From positions 20,428,933-20,492,932 of the forward strand of contig JARUPZ010000001.1 in the NCBI GenBank assembly GCA_031213475.1: DNA of 64,000 bases, in the 5' to 3' direction. The position numbers and the translations under genes are program-made. This DNA comes from Nereocystis luetkeana (taxonomy: Eukaryota; Sar; Phaeophyceae; Laminariales; Laminariaceae). Numbering within the stretch: position 1 is the first letter of the stretch; every line of letters begins with the position of its first letter. Positions 1-12,458 of the stretch are shown piece after piece. The notes below the pieces were generated by a model. That model worked only from the letters and a program-made list of their open reading frames with translations. It did no database searches and was not told where the DNA came from.

Positions 1-203
1 TTTGATCATTATTGCTGAAGTCAGTTTCCGGTGAGGTATGGAACTCCATTGGCGAGGAGACTCATAATATTTATTACGGGGGACCATAGTTAATAGGACC
101 TATGGTATGTATAAAAAGCTATATATTTAACCATTTCTAGTAACACTTTTTGGTCCTATTAACTATGGTCCCCCGTAATAGTGTAAACCTCTATCGTAGA
201 ACG
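1..203. mobile_element. Family B MITE, right part, with family A MITE inside
   Basis: The end ACCTCTATCGTAGAACG is the inverted terminal repeat of family B, and positions 8-60 match the inner part of the copy at 24547-24773. The left end is outside the window. A family A element (72-180) sits inside at a TA, so A inserted after B. Confidence 0.6.
72..180 (-). mobile_element. Family A MITE (TA target)
   Basis: Starts TTACGGGGGACCATAG after a TA and ends with the exact inverse before a TA. The 27-bp ends are perfect and total length is 109 bp. TA duplication and size fit a non-autonomous Tc1/mariner-type element. The core is in reverse orientation relative to most copies here. Confidence 0.85.
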
Positions 204-1757
204 CCTCTTGACTTAAAAAGAGTCCGGACATAGGGTGAAAGTACCGGTGAACGCCGACGGTTTGTCTCAGCCCATACGACACAGCAGAACACCGCTGGAA
301 ATATCAACAACAAAGGCAACGTTTTGCTACGTTGCTGAAATGTTGGGCAGCTTGGAGTTCGCGTAGCGCCATACCTGGCACACATACACCGGATCACCTA
401 ACGATGGTGTCTCTATTGCATTATGGCTCGGGTACTCATAAATAGAGAGTGGCCAAGCATCCGTTACCCGTTGACGTTGACGAGGGCGCTAGTCGACACG
501 TGCGGCGAGGTAATGAGCGCTAGGTTGGGAGAGCGGTCCTAGTCCAACAATAATAGCAATTAAAAATACTACTTAGATGTGGGCATCAAAACTCAACTGT
601 ATTCCCTCGTGGTCAGGTGGGCATCCAAACATGTTATGCCCGGTTTTTGCGTGATCAGCTAAGGCCCGAAAGTAACTTGAACCCATTGACGGAGGCAGTC
701 GAACATACGCAAAATACGTTTCGGCCAATTAACAATAACCGCAAAGGGTATTTACTCGTCTGCGCTCCAAACGGGTGGCAAGAGCGCACGGTGAAACTCC
801 TGAGAGATGTATAAACCCCGTAGGTATATAGGAATGCGAAATCAAAGCAGGAGCTACTTGATACAGTGCGGCAATGCTGGAAACCGTTCCATGTGCTTAG
901 GTGACTAAAATTACAGACGAAAATAACGTGCGGGGAAGTTTCTTAAAACATGAGGTCGACATAAGCTACACTGAATGTCTGTTGAATAACTTACGTGATC
1001 GGGTTTACCTTCGTCATATATACCCGGAGTAACATGAGTACTGTCTCCAAACTTGTCTTAGGTTTAGGTATGACAGGTACTACGCCTTATCCATATCCGG
1101 GTATAGCGGCAAGATCCGCGGACCTGGATATTGACCAAGTACACTTTAAAAGCTTACTTTTGATAAGCCTTGGACGCAAAATTCCGTATATATACTCGGT
1201 AACTACACCCACCAAAGGGAAAAGTAGGCTTGTGAGCAGAGATCGAACTTCAGTCAACAATGACCACATAACCCGACGAACATAGTAGACGGCCACCCCG
1301 ATCGCAACGTCAAGTCTACCACATAAATGACATGTGCACGTAAATATGTTGGGCATATTTAAGAAATCGAGTGTATGCGAACAAAAGCTACACGTAGACC
1401 TTTGTCAATACTTGTAAAGTTCCGCCAATAAAAATTTCCGACTTAATTGCAGAGTAGACAGCTTCGCTGGAACATGGCGCCCCCGAAATAAAGATAAAAA
1501 AGCACTCCTCATGGCAAGCAGGATGCCACGTTTAATGATCGACCGTATATGTTTTGCCAACGGAACCCACCGTCTGTATGAGCTTATCAGAAGTGGGTAA
1601 TTGTTTGTCACGCTAGCGGGGGCCAACTACCGTACACCAAGAACGAGAATCGTGAATCCCTGGTACTCCAGGCGGTACACACAAACACGGTGCGTAAACA
1701 TGATGCAATCGGACAGAACATCGGGCGGGGGATCGAACAGGCATTGCCTCATTTTAC
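204..1757. other. Downstream of the last seen LRR exon, no exon recognised
   Basis: Mixed sequence, no repeats. A minus-strand frame at 1087-1356 is hydrophobic (LLTSLLFPLVGVVTEYIYG) and could be a membrane exon, but splice sites do not support it. Confidence 0.4.
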
Positions 1758-1829
1758 CGTGTGATAGATGACCGTAGAAGTCGAGCGTTTCCAATGCCGC
1801 AAGCTTGCCGAGCCCTGAAGGAATCGAAC
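1758..1829 (-). CDS. Single LRR exon (24 aa), most diverged
   Basis: A 72-nt core encodes (G)SIPSGLGKLAALETLDF followed by YGHLSH. The first half is a perfect LRR, but the consensus asparagine is replaced by glycine in the second half. The donor is G|GTAAAA. The acceptor is either GAAG|GT, as in the other exons, or GCAG three bases upstream, which would add one residue without changing the frame. It is the most downstream recognisable LRR exon in the window. The divergence may mark a last repeat or relaxed selection. Confidence 0.65.
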
Positions 1830-4407
1830 CTTCTGCAGCATCGGCCACGAGACAGCGAATGCTGGTGATTAGACAAGAAACCGAACACACACCGCCTCGT
1901 GCGGGCAGATGCGGGAAGACATGTAATGTAAAGATGCATGCGCCTGCGTGAAGTTTGAGCCGTGTTATACCATAAAAGTTATATTTTGAAGACCAACCAT
2001 TTATTTCTGACGGGGCTCGTCAGCTATTGCAACCGAGGAGGAGTCATCCCACGGTAGGGGTTAAAGCTTTTGGGTCAAAGGTTTCTGACCAATTGGATCC
2101 CTTAAGTAAGTGAGAAACTACCCGTTAGGATGAACGTTTTTCTCGTCTATTTGTTCTTAGGACTAGCGCATACAGCGCATACTACAAGTGCCGGTCGGGT
2201 GGTGCGAACGAATTTTTCCCAAGTAAGTACTGTATCGGGTGAGATAGTGAGCTCCTAATGCTAGGGGCTCAGGAACGTCTGGCGGACCCCAACTTTGGGA
2301 CGGCTCCGAGGTGCTGAATGTATTTGCACCCGATGTGTATTATTGTGAAACATTCTCGAACAGTACCGAGATCATGTCGTTGTGCGCCTGACGTAAGTTA
2401 CGGACCTGTTGGGAGTCGGTTGTTGACTGGGATGTATACGTCTACACAGGATGCTTCCCTTCTTGACACCCGTTATTTTTCGTGGAATGGCCACACACGT
2501 GCACCTTTATCAGTCGCTCTCGCGGGCGCACGTTAAATCCTACAGTTCGCACGTCAACCTCCTGTACTCGCCCTTTCTGTTAGGCGTTGAAATTTTACGA
2601 GGGTGGCCGCAAGTCAGAGCTTCATATTGATGGCTTCAATGATGAACCTTGGCAGAGACACAAAGAAATGAGAAATATCTTAGTCGCTATTTTAGATCGT
2701 ATTTCGTGACAACCAGGGGATCCGTATCACCACACTAAATTCCGTGTAAATCTGCGTGGTCGGGGATAGTGCGAATACCGGTGATAAAGTGGTATTGAGC
2801 TTCTGAAAAAAGAACCAAACGTGGTTGGTTGAAAATCCGATATGTGGCGACCCGGAGGATTATCAGTTCTGAAAACTTCAATTTGCAGCGGGAGTGGCCG
2901 CGCTCCACTAAACACTGTGGCAAGAGAACCGTTGTTGTTTGACGTTCGCCGAAAACCGGTGTCAAATTGATGTTTCAGTCCGGAACCTGCCGTGTGTAGG
3001 ATCGGCGTTCAACATGATTCACAGACAAACTATCAGAACTATCGCGCGCCTATCGGGCAATGCTCGAACACCGAGAGTAAGGTCGGGAAATGTCAGTGCA
3101 CAGCGAATGGATGGAGGACGCTGTGCAGACGCTCGGCTGCGGAGGCAAAATACAACCCCGGAGTACACTAAGTGACTACCCTCGGAAACACCCCACTCCC
3201 GGGTACTGGTAGCATCTGTTGCTACCCATACTGTATGACGCGTCCGTATTCGACTCAGTAAAAGACGTCGGCAGCTCCTACAGGGCCAGATAGCGGGGGC
3301 CGATATTTTTTGTTTTAGTTTCGATTCTGCTCAGAATATCCACTACTGACGTGCTCGCTTCTCGAACAGTTAACGAGAAAAAGATTGTCCCTATCGCTCC
3401 ACAATCCCACGCGTGTGAGGACAAAGTTCAACACTGCTGTGTGAAACAAGAAACGTATTCAGTTAGTATGATTTGATGAACTAAATCTCACGGGGCTCTT
3501 GTGGTGACCGGCTGGTCCTCGCCTAGAGTGTCCTGCGTAGGAAGCGGGACGTATTATGATGGTTTTTCTACCACGATGAGGGGACAAAGACAGCCGCAAC
3601 GGACTGGATTCCAGATATGGAGGAAATGAATAACTGTTCCCCGTTATTATCTTATATTGTTAAACCGTTGCTTGACCGATCGCGCTTCATCAGCTTATAT
3701 TATACCTGCATGCGCGTCAAACAAAAGCTCCCGCATACAACACGAAGTTATTTTCAAGTTTTAGCCGAAGAAGAGCAGTTTTTAGCCTTCGACATGAAAC
3801 AATGCAAACACCCTGTCACCGTTCGGCTCCTTTTGACTGCCACGACTATCACGCTTACATTGGGCAGTGGATAACATAGACCATCAAAACTAGAGTAACT
3901 AAACCTAAAACCCTCACTTGCATCATTTTTGGGCAACCAAAAGGAAGAGCTAGCCACGCGGCAGGAGACGCAATGCAAATGTATTGGTTGGCGCAAAATA
4001 TGAGACGCGGTGTGCACAACGACTGTGGCCGACCGTATAGATCTCGATAAAGTAGAGACAACTCCATGGGAGTACAATTGCTGTTGATATCCAGCGTGTG
4101 TTACGGATTCGACCGCCGGCAATTCCATTTCCTCGTTACTAAATTAGAGGATATCGCGACGGAGGGCATACAATACTCCAACCATATTCCTATAATACCA
4201 GAAGAGTGCGCGTACCAACGGGCTAGCCTTGTGATGTGACCCCACCGAACCAGGCACATATCGAAAAAGTCCACAGCGTTCCTTGTTTCATTTGACAGAG
4301 TCACGCATAGATAGCTTTCAATACGACAGCGCACCCGCGTCGGCTCAATTGAAACGTTTCAGAAGGTCGAGAATCTCTATCAATGCTGATAGTGGATGGA
4401 ATCTCAC
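1830..4407. other. Probable intron of the LRR gene
   Basis: No repeat family or further LRR exon found. Confidence 0.5.
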
Positions 4408-4479
4408 CGACAAACTGATTGCTTCCAAGATCAATAACCTTGAGGGCTACCACATCGCTGAGCCAGTGCGGAATTGAAC
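4408..4479 (-). CDS. Single LRR exon (24 aa)
   Basis: Exactly 72 nt, encoding (G)SIPHWLSDVVALKVIDL followed by GSNQFV; consensus leucines and the asparagine are present. The acceptor is GTGTCCAG|GT and the donor G|GTGAGA, phase 1 at both ends. It lies almost 8 kb downstream of the 12387 exon, with only the decayed exon recognised between. The open frame continues past the donor (IPSTIS), so read-through of the donor would give a short tail before a stop. Alternative: an orphan cassette not joined to the cluster at 12-16 kb. Confidence 0.7.
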
Positions 4480-5546
4480 CTGGACACGTGGGAAGGGCGA
4501 GATTGGCATGGCAGGATCGGTCAGCTGCTCTACCGAAGTAGACGGGCGATACACCAGACACGGCCGTACCGAAACAATACGGAATATAACGAGAGCAGGC
4601 TCGAGTAAACGGAAACCTGAACCACGTTTCCGACAAACTACAAAAGTAGCTGCGATTTCGAAACATCGAGATACTGAATCCTGCAAGGAAACGAACATCA
4701 TGCCACCTTGCCCCACTCATACTTTTTTACCCCGTCCTAGGTCCCGTGAGTGTTTGGTGAGAGGTTCGTAAGCGACGCAAACAACAGGGCGTATACCGGC
4801 TTTGGAACGGTCGCTGTAACAAACGACGCAAAACGCGGCTACGGTTTGAAATGGGTAGTGTTTGACTGCATTGCGTATAGTGCGCAAGCCCCTGATTGTT
4901 TCACTAAATTTCTGATTTAATAGCCATAAGTTCATCCCCAACCTGCATCCCACTTCTACAACCATTCATCAACGCGCTATTCTTTTTAGTTCACGTTCAT
5001 CTACACACTTTCCGTGTCGGCCTCTAGAAAGAAAGTTTACGCTTGGTATCCGATTTTTCGCGGTTTTGAGCCTGGCTGATAGCAACGACGTACCCATGCC
5101 CGTGCCTCGTCACAGCAACAAGCTGGCGGCTATTCACGGGGTGCGGTGATTTCGCAGGGACATGGCTAAGGAACGAAACACTTCGTACATGAAGGGCACG
5201 TTACCCAAACTATTTGTCGCCCTGGAGTTCTAAAACACTTGCCACGGTCTTACTATAGGGACCCTCGTTTTCCCAATGTACTGCACTGAACTAGCGTTAG
5301 TTAGCTGTAAAATCGCCAAGAGCCTTTCGGAGGTACTAGCATCGATCAAACGTACCTGGTTTACATGCATTCGCGAATACATCTTATGTATACACTACGA
5401 GGATACTTCTAGCCCACGCACCACAAACGGCGCACGCGCCAACGACGCGAACAAACGAAACAATAACAAAAACGGCCAGCCGCAGGGCAGGTCAGTAGAT
5501 GAATTGCAGTTTTCGTCTGATACGATATAGACGCAACAAACTGCAG

Positions 5547-5654
5547 TATTACGGGGGGCAATAGTTAATAGGACCTATGGTACACATAGAAAACGATATA
5601 TGCAACCATTTTTACCAACAATATGTTGTCCTATTAACTATGGCCCCCCGTAAT
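5547..5654 (-). mobile_element. Family A MITE
   Basis: Same inverted ends as the copy at 72-180, with a few mismatches (GCAATAG for ACCATAG at the left). Reverse orientation. Lies in an LRR-gene intron. Confidence 0.8.
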
Positions 5655-5735
5655 GGTAGAAAGTTGCGCTTGGCATCGTGCGGCAGAGCTGGAGAAAACA
5701 TTCTCTAACCAACAGCACACCGCAGACGCCACTTC

Positions 5736-5780
5736 GGTTCGGACGGGTAAAAAGAACGGTTTAATGTGAAGAACACACGC
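5736..5780 (+). mobile_element. LINE 3' end fragment with AC tail
   Basis: CGGGTAAAAAGAACGG, then TTTAATGTGAAGAACACACG, is the same 3' terminus seen inverted at 24199 and 27960. A 5'-truncated relic only. Confidence 0.6.
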
Positions 5781-5837
5781 ACGTCTTCTTTGATGAGGTC
5801 GGCATATATATATAGTACCTTTCTAAGTGAGGACCTC

Positions 5838-6134
5838 TAACAATCTGGGAGAAGGGATCTTTAGGTTGGTAGGCTGTTCGGGTGTATTGGTTCCTGCTGG
5901 GATCGAGGCACGGGCGAACACCCAACCCAACCCCTGATTCTAACCCTAACTCTAACCCAGACCCCAAACCGCAGCCAAAACGGGCCAAAACTCGCCATAA
6001 TAAAGGCGGCTACGCCGAGTTTGCATGGAACCAGGAAATTTCTCAGTTGCGGACGACGATTCCGAAGTGCAGACCACGCTACACATTTCTCAAGCAAAAA
6101 ACATCCCTAAAGATCCCTTCTCCCAAACTGCTAA
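5838..6134 (+). mobile_element. Family E element with telomere-like core
   Basis: Inverted ends CAATCTGGGAGAAGGGATCT and its inverse, which ends CCCTTCTCCCAAACTG. Inside lies a stretch of CTAACCCTAACTCTAACCC. About 297 bp, non-coding. Other copies are at 41457, 42017 and 53893. Confidence 0.75.
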
Positions 6135-7636
6135 ACATACTCTTCAGAGTAGTGTCGAATAGCGAGGGTAGTGAGGTGTATCCGCGTAGAATACCGGCGC
6201 ATGTGTTCGACCCCGACCGGTAAGGTATGACCCTCGAGACGTTGAAAAATTACGCACTTACTTACGACTTCGGCGCGGCTTCATGTGCCATACCTTAGTA
6301 CTAACGGTACGTGGTCCAAACCTCCCCCCCCTTGTCGGATATGCCTGTCGATCAAATCGCTGGACTTGGGGTACGAGATTAAATACCGTACATTTACCCC
6401 AACGGTAGGCCGTGCGCTAGGTCTGGTACGAACTCGGAAATTTCGTAAAAGTTTGTACTTCTACCTGATTACGAAATCTCCGGGACACATCATGTATGCG
6501 GGGTACGCGTCCTCCGTTTCTCATGGCCACACTCAAACATCCTATGGACCAAGAAGTCCATGACCGTCGTGGATAAATGGAGTTGCTACCTAGTAAACAC
6601 ATTGAACAACTCGATCGTCGCGCAGCCCCTTGTGTGCACAGGAGTCCCTAACGGCACTGTCTCTACCGCATTAAAGATCGGGACACATCAAAAACAAATT
6701 GATAAAACTCCCACGACCATTGAAGTAGACAATAAATGACGGGCGCTTGCGTAAAGCCATTTCGAACGAGAAATAAAAAAAAACAATCCACAGGATTAGC
6801 AAGTTGGTGATAAGCAAGCCCACAATACCTCGGGCACGCAAAAGCGACATCCCAGTCACCAGACACTAACAGAGCGGTATTCTTACTTTTAAGCCCGAGC
6901 GAAGACAACACCATTTTGTGCGCGAAAACGAGTCGACCGAACCGAACATCGTTCGGCGGACCAATAAGCAAACAGGCAGAACATAACACATGTCGTTTAC
7001 GAGGGATACAGTCACCAGCTGTGCCACGAAGTAGAACCATTCATTGAGTATAGGACATTACCCCAGTTTCGAACTGTGTCGCGAATCATATGTTATATGC
7101 GTTCGTGTGGACTCCCAAAACGTACGCGTGATGTATGACGGTACACGCGTCTGTGCTGCTATCCGCATAAAATGCTCTGTAAAACGACGACTGACATCCC
7201 GAACTCATATTTCAGTACTGATCACGTTTGACTTATTACCGTAGTTCGCCACGGGAGAAGGAGTTTATCCTGCCAGCCGTTATTCGACGACGGAGCCAAA
7301 TATATATATATATATATATTAAGTGTATTCTCGAGAAGAGATTGAAACACATGCATGGACTGATGCTCTCCTGAGCGACTACAATACAACTCGGGCGAGA
7401 CCCGTGTTCGATTCAATGGGTGTTCGAATACGGTGAAGACATGGCAGCGCCGGTGGTCGACCGAGTCTAACATAAGTATGTGGTATAAGTATGTGGAGTT
7501 AACTGTTTGTTGTGCACATGACTCGAGTGTGGTTTGATTCCAGCGACAACAAGGAATGGAAAGCAGCGTTCGAGACAAAACTCGCTTCTTCTGATGATGT
7601 AGACGCAACCTTTAGTAATAACAGAAGAGAGATACG

Positions 7637-7745
7637 TATTACGGGGGACCATAGTTAATAGGACCAAATATTGTTAGTAAAAATGGTTAAATATATAGGT
7701 TTTTATGTATACCATAGGTCCTATTAACTATGGTCCCCCGTAATA
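7637..7745 (+). mobile_element. Family A MITE
   Basis: 109 bp, near-perfect inverted ends flanked by TA. The core reads AAATATTGTTAGTAAAAA (forward orientation). It lies about 75 bp from the decayed LRR exon. Confidence 0.85.
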
Positions 7746-7819
7746 GTGTTGGGTGGAAGACGAGGACAGCACGTGAGCAAGCGTTGTTCAAGATTGAGTA
7801 TGAACAGCCTGACGAGTAA

Positions 7820-7890
7820 CGTTCAGTTGATTGCTACTGACGAGAACGCTTCACATAACGACCAGCTTGCTGAATGGTAACAAACGGAAC
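7820..7890 (-). pseudogene. Decayed LRR exon
   Basis: After an acceptor-like AGTTCAG there are 71 nt instead of 72 that still align to the LRR exon. FSKLVV and SSNQLN can be read at the expected places, but in a frame shifted by one base relative to the start. A stop codon interrupts the middle, and the donor G|GT has become G|TT. This is a host LRR exon that has lost coding function while lying in line and on the same strand with the intact ones. Its removal from the mRNA would not disturb the frame because neighbours are all phase 1. Found by eye from the conserved exon start and the NQLN end. Confidence 0.55.
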
Positions 7891-8275
7891 CTGAACTCGG
7901 GGGTGTACTTGAGCATGCTATTAATTAAGCATGACGTACGTCACAATTTATATTGAAGGGGGCACTCTGATATTTGTTGTGTCCTGGACCTGCTAATGGT
8001 TTATCACTACCAAGCAGGGCCGGAGCAAAAGTGCTCGCATGGTCCCATGAACAGTCACGTGAGCTGTGGATGTACTGTCTACACGACGATAACGTAAAAC
8101 ACGACCAGGTTTGAAACGTAGCATAAGTTCTGCTTGGTACTGACCGATTGCTGGTCACAAAATCTGGGGCCCCTGCTAGGGCTAGCCTCGAAACTGGTAT
8201 TTGGTGGAGGTGACCAAAACCTCTGGGACCATGCTTCCCCATATTGAACTCCATAGTGATTTGTTGTGTACCAGG

Positions 8276-8384
8276 TATTATGGGGGGGCATAGGAAATAG
8301 GGCCAGGTATTGTTAGTGAAAATGTGCAAATATATAGATTTTTGTGTGTAACGTGGGTCCTTTTTACTATGGCCCCCCGTAATA
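8276..8384 (+). mobile_element. Family A MITE, diverged
   Basis: Same core and ends with more mismatches. Its left target TA is the last TA of a TACCAGGTA motif at 8269-8277. Confidence 0.75.
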
Positions 8385-8550
8385 GTAGATACTGATGTAC
8401 TGCCACAAGCTGAAATGAGTCCTGATCCACCACAAAATGGAGTATGCCTTGAACCAAAACAGTTCTCGCGGATACTAAGGATGACAGCAAAGTGGAGGAG
8501 AAGCTGCGGGTGTGTACGGTTGCGGTAAATCGAGAGTAACATGTCGACGC

Positions 8551-8715
8551 GTTTTACGATAGAGGTAGCACATTTCCGCCAAATAACAGGTTTTTGAATG
8601 ACGGCGACCCTCAATCCAAAATCATCCGAATGCCAACCTTCATTTGAAGTGTAAGGCATGGAGCTCTGTAGGCGAGCACCTTCAGAATATCTCGTGTAAA
8701 CCTTTATACTAAAAC
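8551..8715. mobile_element. Family B MITE
   Basis: Begins GTTTTACGATAGAGGTAGCA and ends with a degenerate inverse near 8700-8715. The interior shares TTTTTGAATGACGG and GGAGCTCT with the other B copies. Confidence 0.6.
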
Positions 8716-9123
8716 GCCCCCGCCACTAAGTTAAAACTGTTCTAAGAGATGGCACCGTTCAATTTGTTCTGCGTGTCACTCGTATAGCGTCGTGCGTGCA
8801 GCAGAAACGCATTATTACATCAGGTCTGTGGCGCGCCATGTTCATGGTCGTGTTTGTAGCAGAAAATAATAGGTTGACCATTTATACAAATCATGTTTCT
8901 AAAGGACTTGCTCAACATCCGTGGGGCCTCGAGACGTGTTTCTCGAGCCGCGTATGTGGTCGCGGGGTGGACCGCACATAGCTGGAAGCCAGTCGAGATG
9001 CGTTACTGAATAAGGACCGGCAGGTAGCAGCGAGTAACAAGTTGTGACCAATACAGGCTTCAACTGTTTATCCACTTCGGCAAGTATCTATAGTTGGAGC
9101 ACAACCCAGGGCTCCTTGCGTTC

Positions 9124-9465
9124 CTGTGAACGTGTTACCTACCGAGATATAGGGGTAAAAAATCGATACATTACCCAGTCCAGGGTAATCCTTATAACAC
9201 TCTTCCCCCCTTTCAACGGCGGGATCTTTGGGGGTCGGAACCTCATACCTCCGTACGCTGACCTACCCGCTTCGTTTCATTACCTGGGGATCTAAGGGAG
9301 ATTTGTCTTTTTTAGTTGTGCACGCGCAAGCGTCTCTGTAAAAGAAACGTTCGAAGTGAGGTTCGAACCCGTGACCTGGACGACGTCAAATGTGAAGGTA
9401 TTACCCACTGAGCTGTACGGGTAGAAAATCGATCGATTGCCCCAGCCCAGGGTAATCCTCACAAC
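9124..9465 (-). mobile_element. SINE family S2 (tRNA-derived, dimeric)
   Basis: On the minus strand, AGCTCAGTGGG (box A) and GGGTTCGAACC (box B) lie at tRNA-like spacing (about 9359-9413). The tRNA 5' half recurs as a direct repeat at 9124-9185, so the element carries 65-75 bp direct repeats at both ends. Between them is a conserved body with AACGGCGGGATCTTTGGGG. Acceptor-stem pairing is lacking, so this is not a tRNA gene. Copies at 18857 and 55276. Confidence 0.65.
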
Positions 9466-10245
9466 ATTCCACCTCAATCGAGGTAAATCCATATCGGGTT
9501 TGCGACATAATTACGTGGCAAAGGGCGTGGAGAGCAAGGGCGGGAGTCTGACTTCCCTCCGCGAACCCTTTTCAAGATCAAGGTTGGACGATGGCAACGA
9601 AAGTATCATGAGAACGACAATACTGCTTGCCCAGACTTGGACTCGCGTGAACAGTTAAAAACATGTTACAAGATATCTGAAGAAAAACATTGACGTTGGT
9701 CGAGTTCACGAAATACATCACAGCGAGAAAACGGACTGAGGCCGTTTTGGGAGTTTGAAGCACGCCGCTGGTTCGATGCACGCAATAATAAGTGATGCAG
9801 CATTGTTGTGTTGTGAAGGGCCACCACGAAACCCAGCAGATGCATATTGTTGTATGGTTTCTCCAACGTCGCGAATGCACCCTCGGGAGTATGGGCTTAG
9901 TGGAGACGATTTAGGCGAACTCGCTGGGAGCTCCCTCTCATTACATAGGGGAAGTCGATCAGTTGGAACGTTTGGTCTGCCCTAGGCTATCATAGAAAGC
10001 GGACAAGAATGCAGTATAGGCGCATGCTTCGATATCAGTGTACGCCCATGTTTCAGGGGCTCCTCTTTTGAAAAGCTCTTGGCTGGGCCTCAAAAAGGCT
10101 ACCAGGTACGAACGTCAATGGCGGCGCTCTCTGTAGGCCTAGGTGTACAACCAATATGGCATTGTTATAAATAGACTGTTTTGCGTATTCAGTTGGAGAC
10201 CGCCTGCAGCCAGAAGACTTGCCTCGGACAAAAAAAAACGACACC

Positions 10246-10492
10246 TTCTACGATAGAGGTAGCATACTTCCGCGAAACGTATTTTTGAATGACAGAGGCT
10301 CCTTAGCCCAAGACCGTCGGAATGTCAATCTTGTTGCGAATAAAGACGGAATGGTATACATGGGCCATGAGAGTATTCCTCTGGGTGCAATTTGAGTTTT
10401 GCTGGAGTCAGTTTTGGGGTGAGTTACAAATAGTACGGAGACCCCAAAGTGAGAAGCCTAAGAACAATTAGGGTGAACCTCTATCGTAAAAT
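10246..10492. mobile_element. Family B MITE
   Basis: TTCTACGATAGAGGTAGCA left end, ACCTCTATCGTAAAAT right end, about 247 bp. The interior aligns with 24547-24773 and with positions 8-71. Confidence 0.7.
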
Positions 10493-12386
10493 GGCCCCGA
10501 CACAACACATATGTTTTTTGTTTGTTGCGAGTATATTCAGATAATCGAGTGCATGCCAAACTCCGAGTATCGAGGGCGTTGCATTACCAGGGGGCAAAAT
10601 CCAGTACTGAGTTGTATACGCCTTACAGAACGCCGAGCACAAGCCGTATCCACAGTAGAAATATCCGACCGACTTAGAGCAGCACTCTGTATCAAGACTA
10701 CTGGACTCGCAAATACTGCGACTACTCGCAGCTTGTACCCCGCAAAAAACTGACCGTACTCGAAGTGCTCCAGATCCTCCCTCGTGAATAATTCGCTTTG
10801 ATTACCACTCGTGAGACCACCCGTTCATGTGTTCCGTTCGAAAGTGGCGAATTTTTCGTCGAAACGGCTCAGATGATTCAAGTCGTCTATACGCTTCACG
10901 TATTCTGCGCATATTGACGGTAGCTCGGTATTTCGAGTACTTACAGCACCAACGGACAAAATTCTGACAGCACTTGGCACTGCTTGTGGAAAGAACACAA
11001 AACTACTTGGGGTAAAGCAGTAACCTACGGTACTGGACCAGCCTAAAACGGCGGGTACGGCACTATCCGCAGTACATTTGTTGAACTACTGCGGGTACTC
11101 GCAGTCTCGTGCAGTCCATAAAGGCCAAATACTGCTAGTGCTTTAGTGTCACTGTCGAAGATACTCTACTAACGTCTGTGAAATGCTGCTGCTCCCATGG
11201 TGCCGAACAGCGCCAGCTCTAGGAATGTGTTAAATACTGTTGCAGGTCTCGACGCAAAAGCAACAGAGAGTGAAGAACGATGTAGTTTTCTGAGTCGTTG
11301 TTTCGTTCGGAGTTCCTGATTCAGACGTGTTCTCTTGTTACAAAGCCAACGAGAGAGTGAGTGTCTACTTCCCACCGAATATCACGGGTGTGTGCAAAAT
11401 CGTCAACAATGCATGAAACAAACAACGCAATCACTTCGTAAGCGTTCGTGAACGAAAGCTTACAGAGCTCCTGTACTAAGCGGCTGCGCTTTGCGGACAG
11501 TCCTGCATGAATGGCGAGGAGACAACCGCGCCGGAATGTATTCAAGCTGATAGATAGTGTTCGGATCTCGCTCATGACATCCGTTTTACTCCATCTTCAC
11601 CAACACACACATTGCTAGATGAATCACGCTACATCAAATGTTACAACATCAGCGCGCGTGATGGCCACGGACTGAAACGCTACGCTTCATTCATGCTCGT
11701 ACCATTCACACAACAGTTATATTTTACCCTCGACGCGTAGCGGCGGAGGAACCTGCCACGGCTCAACAACGTTTGATTCCCCAGACTATGAAGTGTTGAA
11801 CACGTAGTGGGTCATACTGACCATCGGTGGTCGTACGTTAACACATGCCTGTCCTTTGCATCGTACATTGGAAACCAAGCGCAAGAGGTGGCCATGTGAT
11901 TGGACACATTCAGGTCCAACTGTCTATTGTGCACCATGTCAGACGCGGTGAAGAAAGTGTGCCGTAAACTACTGATCTTTGTCAAGTGCGTGCACTCCAT
12001 GGGGGTATAGCTGCTGCTTTGAATGCAGCCTTTCATGCGCCATGCCGACCGCCATCACTACCCCCCATACTCTGATAATAGAGCTTGAACGCGACAGGTG
12101 TTTTTTCAATTGTGCACCGAGGTTTCAGTTTCAAATAGGTCTAGTAAACCAAAGTTCTAGACTTCATCAAGTCGAACGATGCCTTCCGTTGTAATGGAGA
12201 ATTTAACTTATCACTAGCCCAGGACCAGCCGCACCAAAAAAAAAAGTGCAAAGCGTTCCTCCTTCAGTGTGACGAGCTACGTATTCCTCTCTATACGACA
12301 GGACAGCCCCCGGACGTAGACCGCATCCGAAGGGTTGCAGCAACCAGGTGGACGTTCATTGAGGCTGCCATCGAGCAGAGTCTCAC

Positions 12387-12458
12387 CGTCAAGTTCATTG
12401 TCGGCAAGGTTGAGATTCGTCAAAGCCACCAGATTGCTGAACTCGGCTGGAATAGCAC
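12387..12458 (-). CDS. Single LRR exon (24 aa)
   Basis: Exactly 72 nt, encoding (G)AIPAEFSNLVALTNLNL followed by ADNELD, with all LRR consensus positions kept. The acceptor is ATTCTCAG|GT and the donor G|GTGAGA, a near-ideal eukaryotic donor; phase 1 at both ends. The intron sequence at about 12250-12300 resembles that at 13562-13612 beyond the 13665 exon, so this exon probably belongs to the same duplicated cassette group, more diverged. Confidence 0.75.

Larger units (their letters stand above)
4480..12386. other. Probable intron(s) of the LRR gene
   Basis: Contains the MITEs, S2, family E and the decayed LRR exon listed separately, and a (TA)n run near 7300. Outside these I see nothing. 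Confidence 0.5.

Noticed and set aside
2830-3010. Further LRR exon near GGCAGGTTCCGGA (minus)
   Set aside because: The start resembles the exon acceptor, but leucine spacing does not follow the repeat.
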